From an uncultured Nocardioides sp. (GTDB taxonomy: Bacteria; Actinomycetota; Actinomycetes; Propionibacteriales; Nocardioidaceae): a stretch of 64,000 bases of DNA. The stretch spans positions 1 to 64,000 of the forward strand of contig NZ_CANKYS010000009.1 of assembly GCF_947488025.1 (NCBI RefSeq), given 5' to 3'. Of this stretch, positions 16,905 through 25,170 are shown piece by piece. Position 1 is the first letter of the stretch. Each line of letters opens with the position of its first letter. The notes beneath the pieces were generated by a model. That model did not search any database and was not told the DNA's origin. It saw nothing but the letters and a program-made list of their open reading frames with translations. Both the position numbers and the translations under genes were made by a program.

Positions 16905-17572
16905 GTCACACCCCCACCAGCGACGACCGCTCCGACCGGGAGCTGCTGCAGGCCCACGTCGACGGTGACGTCGACGCCTTCGGCGAGCTGTTCGCCCGCC
17001 ACCGCGACCGGCTCTGGGCCGTGGCGCTGCGCACGATGGGCAACCCGGAGGACGCGGCCGACGGCCTCCAGGACGGCATGATCGCTGCCTTCCGGCGGGC
17101 GGGGTCCTACCGCGGCGACGCCGCCGTGACGACCTGGCTGCACCGGGTCGTGGTCAACGCCTGCCTCGACCGGATCCGGGCCGCGAAGATCCGGCGCCTC
17201 GAGGCACTGCCCGACGACGTGGAGGACCGCGGCACGGTGGTCGCCACGGCCGTGCACGACGACCAGCCCGAGGCCGTCGCGGAGGACGCCGAACGCCGCC
17301 GGCGGGTCCTCGACGCGCTCGCGACCCTCCCCCTCGAGCAGCGGGCCGCGCTGGTGCTCGTCGACATGGAGGGCTATCCGGTCGCCGAGGTCGCCGAGAT
17401 GCTGGGGTGCGCCGAGGGCACGGTGAAGTCGCGCTGCTCGCGCGGCCGCACCAAGCTGGCCGCGCTGCTGACAGACCTCCACCAGCCGGCCGGTGACCCG
17501 CCTCACGGGAACCCGCCCACCGACGGTCCCGTCCAACCGACCGTGCGTCCGCGAGGTCCGCCCACGCCCTGA
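16901..17572 (+). CDS. sigM: ECF RNA polymerase sigma factor SigM
   Basis: 223 residues from GTG 16901, overlapping the pseudokinase stop by 4 nt. Region 2 is visible as AFGELFARHRDRLWAVALRT ... AADGLQDGMIAAFRRAGSYRGDAAVTTWLHRVVVNACLD. Region 4 is LPLEQRAALVLVDMEGYPVAEVAEMLG with the helix-turn-helix CAEGTVKSRCSRGRTKLAAL. An SHTPTSDD-type leader precedes region 2. The order murJ-(kinase)-sigM-anti-sigma-trxB-trxA matches mycobacteria, where SigM is the last ECF gene before trxB. It presumably responds to envelope or redox stress. The downstream membrane protein is its likely regulator. Confidence 0.9.
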   Translation: MSHTPTSDDRSDRELLQAHVDGDVDAFGELFARHRDRLWAVALRTMGNPEDAADGLQDGMIAAFRRAGSYRGDAAVTTWLHRVVVNACLDRIRAAKIRRLEALPDDVEDRGTVVATAVHDDQPEAVAEDAERRRRVLDALATLPLEQRAALVLVDMEGYPVAEVAEMLGCAEGTVKSRCSRGRTKLAALLTDLHQPAGDPPHGNPPTDGPVQPTVRPRGPPTP

Positions 17573-17649
17573 GCAGGACTGACCGCACCCGTCCCCCGCC
17601 CGTCCCCCGCCCGTCCCCACACCCCGACAGCCCGAGGAGGTGACCGCCG

Positions 17650-18381
17650 ATGACCGAGTCCTCCGGACTCCCGCCCGATCAGGAGGCCGTACGCCGCCTG
17701 CTCGCCGACGCGCGCCACGACGGGCCGCCGCCTCCCGACGTCGTCGCCCGCCTCGACGACACCCTCGCCGCCCTCCGGGCCGAGCGCGCGGCCGCGGACA
17801 CCTCGCCGGGACGCGTCGTCGACATCGGCTCGCGCCGCCGGCGGGTGGCCGGCATCGGGCTGCTGGCCGCCGCCTCCGTCGTGGTCGCGGGCGTCGCGCT
17901 CGGCCAGGCCCTCCCGCGTGGCGGCGGCGACGCCGCCGACTCGAGCGCCGGATCGGCGTCGGACAGCTCCCTGGCCGAGGCGCCCACGTCCGAGGACGAC
18001 GGTGGCGACTCGGCAGGCTCGGCAGGTGAGGGCTCCGGGAACCTCGCCGACAACGAGGCTCGGCAGTCCGACGAGAGCTTCCTGAGTCCCGGACTGGCGC
18101 CGGGCCCCACGCTGTTCTCCGACGACGACGACCTCGTCGACCAGTTGGTGGTGCTCCGACCGGACGCCACGACCGGCCGGCAGCGCCTCACGTCCCTCGC
18201 CGCGCTGCAGGGCTGCGACGGCGTCGATGCGGGTCGGTGGGCCGCCGTGGTGCGGGCGCAGGTCGACGGCGAGCTCGGGCTGGTCGTGTACCGACGCCCG
18301 CTGGGCGAGGACCAGGGCGTCGAGCTCTACGTCTGCGGCACCCCCGACCCCGTGCGTACGCTCACCCTGCCCGCGCCCTGA
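17650..18381 (+). CDS. Probable SigM anti-sigma factor (membrane protein)
   Basis: 243 residues from ATG 17650 with an aggaggtgacc ribosome-binding site. The cytoplasmic N-terminus (about 60 residues, helical) is followed by a basic stretch (SRRRRVAGIG) and one membrane helix (LLAAASVVVAGVALGQAL). A low-complexity Ser/Asp/Glu linker and an exported C-domain with two cysteines (LQGCDG and LYVCGTP) complete it. This one-helix layout next to sigM fits an anti-sigma factor like mycobacterial RsmA. There is no zinc-binding HxxxCxxC motif, so it is not a ZAS-type redox switch. The function rests on context. Confidence 0.7.
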   Translation: MTESSGLPPDQEAVRRLLADARHDGPPPPDVVARLDDTLAALRAERAAADTSPGRVVDIGSRRRRVAGIGLLAAASVVVAGVALGQALPRGGGDAADSSAGSASDSSLAEAPTSEDDGGDSAGSAGEGSGNLADNEARQSDESFLSPGLAPGPTLFSDDDDLVDQLVVLRPDATTGRQRLTSLAALQGCDGVDAGRWAAVVRAQVDGELGLVVYRRPLGEDQGVELYVCGTPDPVRTLTLPAP

Positions 18382-18399
18382 GCGATCCCGGCGGGGCAC

Positions 18400-18426
18400 G
18401 GAACAACGGTCGCCTACGATCGGTTG
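18400..18426 (+). promoter_or_regulatory. Sigma-R/SigH-type promoter of trxB
   Basis: GGAAC at 18400-18404, an 18-nt spacer and GTTG at 18423-18426 match the actinobacterial thiol-oxidative-stress consensus (GGAAT, 18-19 nt, GTT). It lies 53 nt before the trxB ATG. The trxA gene has the same arrangement. Confidence 0.65.
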
Positions 18427-18479
18427 AGGACGACGTACCGCACACCCCGATCCAGAGCCCCAGGAGTCACTGACCACAC

Positions 18480-19493
18480 ATGAGCACCAGCACCGAGACG
18501 CGCAACGTCATCATCATCGGTTCGGGTCCGTCGGGCTACACCGCCGCCGTCTACGCGGCCCGCGCAGCTCTGGAGCCGCTGGTGTTCGAGGGGTCAGTCA
18601 CCGCAGGTGGCGCCCTGATGAACACCACCGAGGTGGAGAACTTCCCCGGCTTCCGCGACGGCATCATGGGCCCGGCCCTGATGGACGAGATGCGCGCCCA
18701 GGCCGAGCGCTTCGGCGCCGAGCTGGTCTCCGACGACGTGGTGGAGGTCGACCTGACCGGTGACGTGAAGGTCGTCAAGACCGCCACCGACACCTACACC
18801 GCCCGCTCGGTGATCCTCTCGACCGGCTCCGGCTACCGCAAGCTCGGACTGCCCCGCGAGGACGAGCTCTCCGGCCGGGGCGTGTCGTGGTGCGCCACCT
18901 GCGACGGCTTCTTCTTCCGCGAGCAGGCGATCGCCGTCGTCGGCGGCGGCGACTCCGCCATCGAGGAGGCGACCTTCCTGACCCGCTTCGCCTCGAAGGT
19001 CTACCTGATCCACCGCCGCGACGAGCTGCGTGCCTCCAAGATCATGCAGGAGCGCGCCTTCGCCGACCCCAAGCTCGAGATGGTGTGGAACTCCGAGGTC
19101 GCCGCGATCAACGGCGCCGACAAGCTGGAGTCGATCACCGTGCGCGACACCGTCACCGGTGAGGAGCGCCCGCTCGAGGTGACCGGTCTCTTCATCGCCA
19201 TCGGCCACGACCCGCGCTCGGAGCTGCTGACCGGCCAGGTCGACCTCGACGACGACGGCTACGTCCTCGTCGACCACCCGTCGACGAAGACCAACCTGCC
19301 CGGCGTCTTCGCCGCCGGCGACCTCGTCGACCACCACTACCGCCAGGCCATCACCGCCGCTGGCACCGGCTGCGCGGCCGCCCTCGACGCCGAGCGCTTC
19401 ATCGCCGCCCTGGACCACGAGGCGTCCACCGCCGGTGACGCGGCCGCCACGGTCGAGGCGATCGCCGAAGAGGTGCAGACCGCCGGGGCCTGA
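18480..19493 (+). CDS. trxB: Thioredoxin reductase
   Basis: 337 residues from ATG 18480. FAD-binding glycines GSGPSG are at 14-19. The redox-active pair Cys138-Ala-Thr-Cys141 sits in [11 protein letters not shown]. The NADPH-binding motif [12 protein letters not shown] and the FAD-closing [24 protein letters not shown] are intact. It uses NADPH to reduce thioredoxin in the cytoplasm. The C-terminus extends about 20 residues beyond the usual end with an Ala/Glu-rich tail. A sigma-R-type promoter lies directly upstream and trxA follows behind its own similar promoter, so the pair can be induced together by disulphide stress. Confidence 0.96.
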   Translation: MSTSTETRNVIIIGSGPSGYTAAVYAARAALEPLVFEGSVTAGGALMNTTEVENFPGFRDGIMGPALMDEMRAQAERFGAELVSDDVVEVDLTGDVKVVKTATDTYTARSVILSTGSGYRKLGLPREDELSGRGVSWCATCDGFFFREQAIAVVGGGDSAIEEATFLTRFASKVYLIHRRDELRASKIMQERAFADPKLEMVWNSEVAAINGADKLESITVRDTVTGEERPLEVTGLFIAIGHDPRSELLTGQVDLDDDGYVLVDHPSTKTNLPGVFAAGDLVDHHYRQAITAAGTGCAAALDAERFIAALDHEASTAGDAAATVEAIAEEVQTAGA

Positions 19494-19514
19494 GCCCTCC
19501 CCCCACGCGCCGAC

Positions 19515-19542
19515 GGGAACATCTGTCGGTGACGTGCTGTTG
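19515..19542 (+). promoter_or_regulatory. Sigma-R/SigH-type promoter of trxA
   Basis: GGGAAC at 19515-19520, an 18-nt spacer and GTTG at 19539-19542. It lies 49 nt before the trxA GTG and has the same spacing as the trxB element, which strengthens both calls. Confidence 0.65.
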
Positions 19543-19591
19543 AGTAGTCACAGTCGTTCGACAACCCAGACCTCCTGAAAGGGGCACCTCC

Positions 19592-19915
19592 GTGGCCAAC
19601 ATCGCCGCCGTGACCGACGCCGAGTTCGAGGCGCAGGTCCTCAAGTCCGACAAGCCCGTCCTCGTGGACTTCTGGGCGGAGTGGTGCGGCCCGTGCCGCC
19701 AGGTCGCCCCGATCCTCGACGAGCTCAACGCCGAGCACGGCGAGAAGCTCACGTTCCTCAAGATGAACGTCGACGAGAACCCGGTGACCCCCTCGTCCTA
19801 CCGCGTCACCGGCATCCCGACGATCAACGTCTACCAGGGTGGCGAGGTCGTGAAGTCCATCGTGGGCGCCAAGCCCAAGGCCGCGCTCCTCAAGGAGCTC
19901 GACGGCATCATCTGA
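19592..19915 (+). CDS. trxA: Thioredoxin
   Basis: 107 residues from GTG 19592, after a gaaagggg ribosome-binding site. The classic active site Trp31-Cys32-Gly-Pro-Cys35 is in DFWAEWCGPCRQVAPIL, and the cis-proline loop is GIPTINVYQGG. This is a canonical thioredoxin fold at normal length. It reduces protein disulphides and would receive electrons from the adjacent TrxB. It is also the likely electron donor for the thioredoxin-type glutathione peroxidase at 63.4 kb. In M. tuberculosis cwlM follows this gene. Here a hairpin and a dispersed repeat follow instead. Confidence 0.97.
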   Translation: MANIAAVTDAEFEAQVLKSDKPVLVDFWAEWCGPCRQVAPILDELNAEHGEKLTFLKMNVDENPVTPSSYRVTGIPTINVYQGGEVVKSIVGAKPKAALLKELDGII

Positions 19916-19923
19916 GACACGCA

Positions 19924-19947
19924 GCCGTGCGCGCTGGCGCGCACGGC
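19924..19947 (+). terminator. Hairpin after trxA
   Basis: GCCGTGCGCG (19924-19933) pairs perfectly with CGCGCACGGC (19938-19947) around a 4-nt loop, 8 nt after the trxA stop. No T-tract follows. A very similar hairpin at 34561-34587 accompanies the second copy of the dispersed repeat, so this may be part of that element rather than a simple terminator. Confidence 0.6.
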
Positions 19948-19959
19948 GTCGCGTGGCCA

Positions 19960-20077
19960 GGTTGAGCAAGCGACACGACCGAGCCTGCGAGGTCGTACGA
20001 GCGCGTCGAAACCCCACCTGGGAGGAACAGTCCTCTCGGTGGTCTCGAGGCTCGCTCCGCTCGCACCTCGACCAGCG
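19960..20077. repeat. Dispersed composite repeat, copy A (two modules)
   Basis: Module 1 (19960-20015) reads ggttgagcaag ... gcgtcgaaacccc. Its reverse complement matches 34495-34549. Module 2 (20041-20077) reads ggtctcgagg ... acctcgaccagcg and matches, in reverse, the elements at 43461-43500 and 63931-63970. These intergenic repeats are of a kind I associate with Nocardioides genomes. They fill the 167-bp gap between trxA and the convergent GNAT gene. Confidence 0.7.
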
Positions 20078-20082
20078 CGTGG

Positions 20083-20727
20083 CTAGTCGCGAGAGGCGAC
20101 CCGCACCGATCCGATCGGGCGGGTCGCCTTCTGCGTGGGGCGGACGACCCCCCACACCTTCTCCAGGGCCAGCTCCACCTCGTCCTTCCAGCTCAGCGCG
20201 GTGCGCAGCTCCATCCGCATCCGCGGGCTGGTCGGATGGGCGCGCTGGGTCTTGAACCCCACACTGCCGAGGAACTCGGCCGGGAGCACGCAGCCGACGG
20301 TCTTCCCCCGCGTGTCGCCGTACGCCTCGATCGCCGTGTGGCCGCGCTCGACCAGGTCGGCGGCCATCGCCTGGACGAGCAACCGGCCGAGGCCACCGCG
20401 CCGGAAGGCGGGGTCGATCCACGCCGTGGCCGCGACGATCGCGTCGGGTGAGCCGGGCGCCGTGGGCAGGCTCGCCGCCCCGGGCAGCCGTGCCGCGGGG
20501 GCGTACATGATGTGCCCGACCGTGCGTCCGTCGACGCGTACGACGCGTCCGCACGAGCCCCAGTCGCGCAGCACCCCGGAGAGCCAGCTCTCCTTCTCCG
20601 CGATCCGCTCCTCGTGGTCGAGCCGGGCCCGGTCGACGGGCGTGAGCTCCCAGAACAGGCACGAGCGCACCGGGTCGGCCAGCTCCGCGAGGTGGTCGAC
20701 CGTCAGGCGCGCGGTCTTGCGGGACAC
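20083..20727 (-). CDS. GNAT family N-acetyltransferase
   Basis: 214 residues from GTG 20727 (VSRKTARLTVDHL). The C-terminal half holds the acetyl-CoA pattern: VAATAWIDPAFRRGGLGRLLVQAMAAD contains R-G-G-L-G-R, followed by the family-typical EAYGDTRG and EFLGSVGFKTQRAHP. A gene of this type sits between thioredoxin/cwlM and parB in mycobacteria (Rv3916c position), so it belongs to the conserved origin neighbourhood. The substrate is unknown. It is divergent from the aminotransferase with 42 bp between the starts. Confidence 0.85.
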   Translation of the reverse strand: MSRKTARLTVDHLAELADPVRSCLFWELTPVDRARLDHEERIAEKESWLSGVLRDWGSCGRVVRVDGRTVGHIMYAPAARLPGAASLPTAPGSPDAIVAATAWIDPAFRRGGLGRLLVQAMAADLVERGHTAIEAYGDTRGKTVGCVLPAEFLGSVGFKTQRAHPTSPRMRMELRTALSWKDEVELALEKVWGVVRPTQKATRPIGSVRVASRD

Positions 20728-20769
20728 GGCTTCGATGGTAGCGCCGGATGGCGCCTGAGAGGATGGAGC

Positions 20770-21984
20770 GTGCGCCCGATCCGACAGAGCAAGAAGCTGC
20801 AAGGTGTCCGCTACGACGTGCGCGGTCCGATCCTGGTCGAGGCCCAGCGGCTCGAGGCCGAGGGTCACCGCATCCTCAAGCTCAACATCGGCAACACCGC
20901 CCCCTTCGGGTTCGAGGCCCCCGAGCAGATCCTCGCCGACATGATCCACCACCTGCCGCAGTCGCAGGGGTACGCCGACAGCCAGGGCATCTGGTCGGCG
21001 CGCACCGCCGTCATGCACTACTACCAGTCCCACGGCCTGCGTGACGTGGGCGTGGAGGACATCTTCATCGGCAACGGCGTCTCCGAGCTGATCTCGATGG
21101 TGCTGCAGGCCTTCGTCGACGACGGCAACGAGATCCTGGTCCCGGCGCCCGACTACCCGCTCTGGACGGGAGCGGTGACCCTCGCCGGGGGGCTGCCCGT
21201 GCACTACCGGTGCGACGAGGAGGACGACTGGAACCCCGACCTCGCCGACATCGAGTCGAAGATCACCGAGAACACCCACGCGATCGTCATCATCAACCCC
21301 AACAACCCCACCGGTGCCGTCTACAGCGAGGAGACGGTCAAGGCGCTCGTCGACATCGCCCGCCGCCACCACCTCGTCGTGATGGCCGACGAGATCTACG
21401 AGAAGATCCTCTTCGAGGACGCCCAGCACCACCACGCGGCGACCTACGGCGGCAACGACGTGCTGTGCCTGACCTTCTCCGGCCTCTCGAAGGCGTACCG
21501 GGTGTGCGGCTACCGCGCCGGCTGGGTGATGATCTCCGGCCCGAAGGAGGTCGCGACCGACTTCCTCGAGGGCCTCACGCTGATCGCCAACATGCGGATG
21601 TGCGCCAACGTCCCGGCCCAGCACGCCATCCAGACGGCCCTGGGCGGCTACCAGTCCATCGAGGAGCTCATCGGTCCCGGTGGCCGCTTCTACGAGCAGT
21701 CGATGCTCGCCCACCGCCTCCTCAACGAGATCCCGGGCGTCAGCAACGTGAAGCCGCGGGGAGCTCTCTACTGCTTCCCCCGGCTCGACCCGGACGTCTA
21801 CCCCATCGACGACGACCAGGACTTCGTCATCGAGCTCCTGCGCGCCAAGAAGATCCTCGTCACGCACGGCACGGGCTTCAACTGGCCCGACCCCGACCAC
21901 TTCCGGCTCGTCACCCTGCCGGAGGCATCGGTGCTCGAGGAGGCCATCGGCCGGATCGCCGACTTCCTCGCCACGCGACGCTGA
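20770..21984 (+). CDS. PLP-dependent aminotransferase (class I, AlaA-like)
   Basis: 404 residues from GTG 20770 with ggatggag upstream. It is a fold-type I aminotransferase. The PLP lysine is in FSGLSKAYRVCGYRAGW, the cofactor-binding block is IINPNNPTGAVYS, the aspartate is in VVMADEIYEKI, and the C-terminal substrate arginine is in DHFRLVTLP. The RQSKKLQGVRYDVRGPI start and the YADSQGIWSAR motif resemble AlaA, the glutamate-pyruvate aminotransferase that makes alanine. It is not part of the conserved mycobacterial origin order and was probably acquired or rearranged here. Confidence 0.88.
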   Translation: MRPIRQSKKLQGVRYDVRGPILVEAQRLEAEGHRILKLNIGNTAPFGFEAPEQILADMIHHLPQSQGYADSQGIWSARTAVMHYYQSHGLRDVGVEDIFIGNGVSELISMVLQAFVDDGNEILVPAPDYPLWTGAVTLAGGLPVHYRCDEEDDWNPDLADIESKITENTHAIVIINPNNPTGAVYSEETVKALVDIARRHHLVVMADEIYEKILFEDAQHHHAATYGGNDVLCLTFSGLSKAYRVCGYRAGWVMISGPKEVATDFLEGLTLIANMRMCANVPAQHAIQTALGGYQSIEELIGPGGRFYEQSMLAHRLLNEIPGVSNVKPRGALYCFPRLDPDVYPIDDDQDFVIELLRAKKILVTHGTGFNWPDPDHFRLVTLPEASVLEEAIGRIADFLATRR

Positions 21985-22041
21985 TCACGAAGGGTCGCGT
22001 GCACGGCCCGGCTGACTTCGGGGTGCCCTAGGCTCCTCGCC

Positions 22042-22818
22042 ATGCGCGATGTGACCTACCCACCGATCATCGTGACCGCCAAGGCGGCCTTCAGGCTCCT
22101 CGGGCAGCGCTTCCTGATGTCCGGCATCGAGCACGTGCCGCGCGAGGGCGGCGTGCTGCTCGCCTACAACCACATCGGCTACGTCGACTTCGTCTACGGC
22201 GGCCTGGCGGCCAACCCGTCCGGCCGGCTGGTCCGCTTCATGGCCAAGCGCGAGCTGTTCGACCACCGCTGGGTCGGGCCGCTGATGCGCTCGCTGCACC
22301 ACATCGAGGTCGACCGGGGCGACGGCATCGACAGCTTCCGCACCGCGGTCGACCACCTGCGCCGGGGCGAGGCGGTCGGGATCTTCCCCGAGGCCACCAT
22401 CTCCCGGGCGATGGAGCTCAAGGAGTTCAAGACCGGAGCCGCACGCATCGCGGCGGAGGCCGGCGTACCCCTCGTGCCGGTCATCATGTGGGGCACCCAG
22501 CGGATGATGACCAAGGACCACCCCCGCGACTTCTCGCGCGGGAAGACGATTGCCATCACGGTGGGCGAGCCGATGTACCCGACCGGCGACGACCCGGTCG
22601 GCGACACTGCGCGCCTCCACGCCCAGATGTCGCAGATGCTGCGCGAGACCGTCGCCGCCTACCCCGCGGACGAGCAGCCGCCGGGCTCGTGGTGGGTGCC
22701 CGCCTCGATGGGGGGCTCGGCCCCCACCCTCGAGGAGGCCGCGCGCCTCGACGCCGAGGAGAAGCGCGAGCGGGCCCGCAAGCGCGCTGCCAAGCGGGCG
22801 AAGAAGACAAAGCGCTAG
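22042..22818 (+). CDS. 1-acylglycerol-3-phosphate acyltransferase family protein
   Basis: 258 residues from ATG 22042. The PlsC motifs are clear: NHIGYVD (H-x4-D, catalytic), the FMAKRELF block, and GIFPEATIS (FPEG-like, with Ala for Gly). The protein is basic at its C-terminus (ERARKRAAKRAKKTKR), which may help it bind acidic membrane surface. It transfers a fatty acyl chain to a lysophospholipid or a related acceptor. A second, membrane-spanning PlsC-like gene lies at 48.1 kb. Two hairpins separate it from the convergent parB. Confidence 0.85.
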   Translation: MRDVTYPPIIVTAKAAFRLLGQRFLMSGIEHVPREGGVLLAYNHIGYVDFVYGGLAANPSGRLVRFMAKRELFDHRWVGPLMRSLHHIEVDRGDGIDSFRTAVDHLRRGEAVGIFPEATISRAMELKEFKTGAARIAAEAGVPLVPVIMWGTQRMMTKDHPRDFSRGKTIAITVGEPMYPTGDDPVGDTARLHAQMSQMLRETVAAYPADEQPPGSWWVPASMGGSAPTLEEAARLDAEEKRERARKRAAKRAKKTKR

Positions 22819-22827
22819 GTCGCTACG

Positions 22828-22847
22828 TCGACCTGCCGACAGGTCGA
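22828..22847 (+). terminator. Terminator after the acyltransferase gene
   Basis: TCGACCTG (22828-22835) pairs with CAGGTCGA (22840-22847) around a 4-nt loop, 9 nt after the stop, and a T-containing stretch (tgagttgctttgt) follows. Confidence 0.6.
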
Positions 22848-22884
22848 TGAGTTGCTTTGTCGACATTTACGGCTCGGGCTCGAC

Positions 22885-22914
22885 GCAGAGTCCCCGCACA
22901 GGCGGGGAGTCTGC
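22885..22914. terminator. Hairpin between acyltransferase and parB, possible parAB terminator
   Basis: GCAGAGTCCCCGC (22885-22897) pairs with GCGGGGAGTCTGC (22902-22914) with one A-A mismatch and a 4-nt loop. It lies 85 bp downstream of the parB stop and could act in both directions. Nothing else is seen in the 181-bp gap. Confidence 0.6.
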
Positions 22915-22999
22915 CTCTTGGAGGCCTCCACAACCCCCTCCAGGTGTCGGACTCCCCCCACCAGTCGCGTACGACGCGGGGAGGCGCGGGTGCGCCGGC

Positions 23000-24016
23000 T
23001 CAGATCGGGCGGTCGTCGCGGTTGCGGGGGTCCATGATGTCGACGATCCGGCGCAGGTCGTCCAGGCTGGCGAACTCGACGGTGATCTTGCCCTTGGCCT
23101 TGCCGAGGTCGACCTTGACGCGCGTCTCCAAGCGGTCGGAGAGGCGGTCGGCCAGCTCAGACAGGCCGGGGGCGACCGGCTTGTTGCGTACGACGCGCGA
23201 GGGGGCGTCCTCCTCGACCCCGACGGAGACGATCTCCTCGAGGCCGCGCACCGAGATGCCCTCGGCCGTGACCCGCGACGCGAGCCGGTCCTGCAGGCCG
23301 GCGTCGTCGACCGACAGCAGGGCGCGGGCATGGCCGGCCGACAGGACGCCCGCAGCGACGCGGCGCTGGACCGCGGGGGAGAGCTTCAGCAGCCGCAGCG
23401 TGTTGGAGATCTGCGGCCGCGAGCGACCGATGCGTTGGGCGAGCTCCTCGTGGGTGCAGCCGAAGTCCTCGAGGAGCTGGCCGTAGGCCGCTGCCTCCTC
23501 GAGCGGGTTGAGCTGGGAGCGGTGGAGGTTCTCCAGCAGCGCGTCGCGCAGCATGTCGTCGTCGCCGGTCTCGCGGACGATCGCCGGGATCGTGTCGCGG
23601 CCGGCCTGCTGCGAGGCCCGCCACCGCCGCTCGCCCATGATCAGCTCGTAGGAGTCCTCGCCGGTGCGTCGTACGACGACGGGCTGCAGGAGGCCGACCT
23701 CGCGGATCGAGTGCACGAGCTCGGCCAGCGCCTCCTCCTCGAAGACCTGGCGCGGCTGGCGGGCGTTGGGCCGGACCTGCGCGATGGGCAGCTCGGCGAA
23801 GTAGGCACCGGCGATCGTGGCGCCCGACGCCTCCGCGCCGTCGACGGGACCGGCCGCCTGCTCCGGCCGGCCGTCGCGGTCACCGGGGGACGTCGTCGCG
23901 CCCGGCACGGGCGTCGTCGAGATCGTCGTCGAGGACGGCGGGGGCTGGCTCGGGGCAGTGGGGATCAGCGACCCCAGGCCACGGCCCAAGCCTCGGCGCG
24001 GCGCGTTGCTGCTCAT
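23000..24016 (-). CDS. parB: Chromosome partitioning protein ParB
   Basis: 338 residues from ATG 24016. The N-terminus has the ParA-stimulating motif [13 protein letters not shown], then a linker of about 50 residues. The CTP-binding/hydrolysis domain follows, with NARQPRQVF and GERRWRA. The central helix-turn-helix that reads parS is [26 protein letters not shown], and the C-terminus ([21 protein letters not shown]) dimerises. ParB loads on parS and slides as a clamp to organise the origin. Three parS sites lie 1-2 kb away. It is in the same operon as parA, with a 13-nt gap. Confidence 0.97.
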   Translation of the reverse strand: MSSNAPRRGLGRGLGSLIPTAPSQPPPSSTTISTTPVPGATTSPGDRDGRPEQAAGPVDGAEASGATIAGAYFAELPIAQVRPNARQPRQVFEEEALAELVHSIREVGLLQPVVVRRTGEDSYELIMGERRWRASQQAGRDTIPAIVRETGDDDMLRDALLENLHRSQLNPLEEAAAYGQLLEDFGCTHEELAQRIGRSRPQISNTLRLLKLSPAVQRRVAAGVLSAGHARALLSVDDAGLQDRLASRVTAEGISVRGLEEIVSVGVEEDAPSRVVRNKPVAPGLSELADRLSDRLETRVKVDLGKAKGKITVEFASLDDLRRIVDIMDPRNRDDRPI

Positions 24017-24029
24017 CCGAGGACCTCAC

Positions 24030-25169
24030 TCATGCCGGTGCTCCCTTGCTGGCGATCTCGCGGGCTGCCTCCAGGTAGGACAGCGCACCCGCCGACGCAG
24101 GATCGTAGGTCATCACGGTCTGTCCGTAGGACGGCGCCTCCGAGACGCGCACCGACCGCGGCACCGCGGTCTTCAGCACCTGGTCGCCGAAGTGCCCGCG
24201 CACCTCGTCGGCCACACCGGCGGCCAGCCGGGTGCGCGCGTCGTACATCGTCAACAGGATCGTGGAGATGACCAGGCGCGGGTTGAGGTGCTGGCGGACC
24301 ATCTCGACCGTCTCCAGCAGCATCCCGAGTCCCTCGAGGGCGTAGTACTCCGCCTGGATCGGGATGAACATCTCGCGGCCAGCGACCAGGGCGTTCAACG
24401 TGAGCAGTCCGAGCGACGGGGGACAGTCGACCAGCACGTAGTCGAAGCGCTCCTCGCCGACCTCGCCGGCGCTGCCGACCAGGGGGTGCGCGGTGATCGC
24501 CCGGTCCAGTCGCTGCTCGCGCGCGACCACGCTCACGAGCTCGATCTCGGCGCCGGCGAGATCGATCGTCGCCGGCACGACCCACAGCCCCGGCAGGTCG
24601 GCGGACTCGGTCATCACGTCCGCGAGCGGAGCGCCCTCGACCAGCATGTCGTACGTCGACGGGACGCCCCGGTGGTGCTCGATGCCGAGGGCCGTCGAGG
24701 CGTTGCCCTGCGGGTCGAGGTCGATGACCAGCACCTTCTGGCCGAGCTGGGCGAGGCCGGCAGCCACGTTGACCGTCGACGTGGTCTTGCCGACGCCACC
24801 CTTCTGGTTGGCGACGACGAGGACGCGCGTGGCGTCCGGGCGGGGGACACCCTGTCGACGGAGCCCGCCGGTGCGAGCCAGTACCGAGTGCTGGGCCGCC
24901 TGCGCCAGCGGCGTCGCGTGGTCGGCGAAGTCGTTGTCCTGGCCGGCAAGGTCTCCGGCGGTGCGTACCTGCCACGCCGGCCGCGTTTCACGTGGAACAT
25001 CCTGCGCAGCCGTTTCACGTGAAACAGCCCCGTCATCCCCGTCCTGTGGACGAACACCCACATTCTGTGGATAGTCGCGCTCAGCGGAGTGGTCTGGAGC
25101 GGTGGAAAACGGGTAGGGCGCGTCGTCGGTCCGACGCCATCCCGCGCTGTCGCTGGGGCCCTGGCTCAA
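24030..25169 (-). CDS. parA: Chromosome partitioning ATPase ParA
   Basis: About 379 residues if translation begins at TTG 25169, 1 nt after the rsmG stop. GTG at about codon 37 is an alternative. The conserved ATPase starts near residue 114: VLVVANQKGGVGKTTSTVN (deviant Walker A with signature lysine), VLVIDLDPQGNAST (switch) and DYVLVDCPPSLGLLT. The unusually long N-terminal extension (about 113 residues, low complexity) is encoded by DNA that holds two parS sites. At least part of the extension may therefore exist because the DNA, not the peptide, is selected. ParA drives ParB-origin complexes apart. Confidence 0.93.
   Translation of the reverse strand: MSQGPSDSAGWRRTDDAPYPFSTAPDHSAERDYPQNVGVRPQDGDDGAVSRETAAQDVPRETRPAWQVRTAGDLAGQDNDFADHATPLAQAAQHSVLARTGGLRRQGVPRPDATRVLVVANQKGGVGKTTSTVNVAAGLAQLGQKVLVIDLDPQGNASTALGIEHHRGVPSTYDMLVEGAPLADVMTESADLPGLWVVPATIDLAGAEIELVSVVAREQRLDRAITAHPLVGSAGEVGEERFDYVLVDCPPSLGLLTLNALVAGREMFIPIQAEYYALEGLGMLLETVEMVRQHLNPRLVISTILLTMYDARTRLAAGVADEVRGHFGDQVLKTAVPRSVRVSEAPSYGQTVMTYDPASAGALSYLEAAREIASKGAPA
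24985..24998. promoter_or_regulatory. parS site (one mismatch)
   Basis: GTTTCACGTGGAAC differs from the palindromic ParB site GTTTCACGTGAAAC by one base. It lies inside the N-terminal part of the parA coding sequence. Confidence 0.85.
25012..25025. promoter_or_regulatory. parS site (perfect)
   Basis: GTTTCACGTGAAAC is an exact match to the conserved ParB-binding palindrome. It is centred 27 bp from the previous site, within the parA N-terminal extension. Confidence 0.95.
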
Positions 25170-25170
25170 C

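Noticed and set aside
17650..18381. Zinc-binding (ZAS) anti-sigma factor
   Set aside because: The HxxxCxxC motif is missing; the only cysteines are in the exported C-domain.
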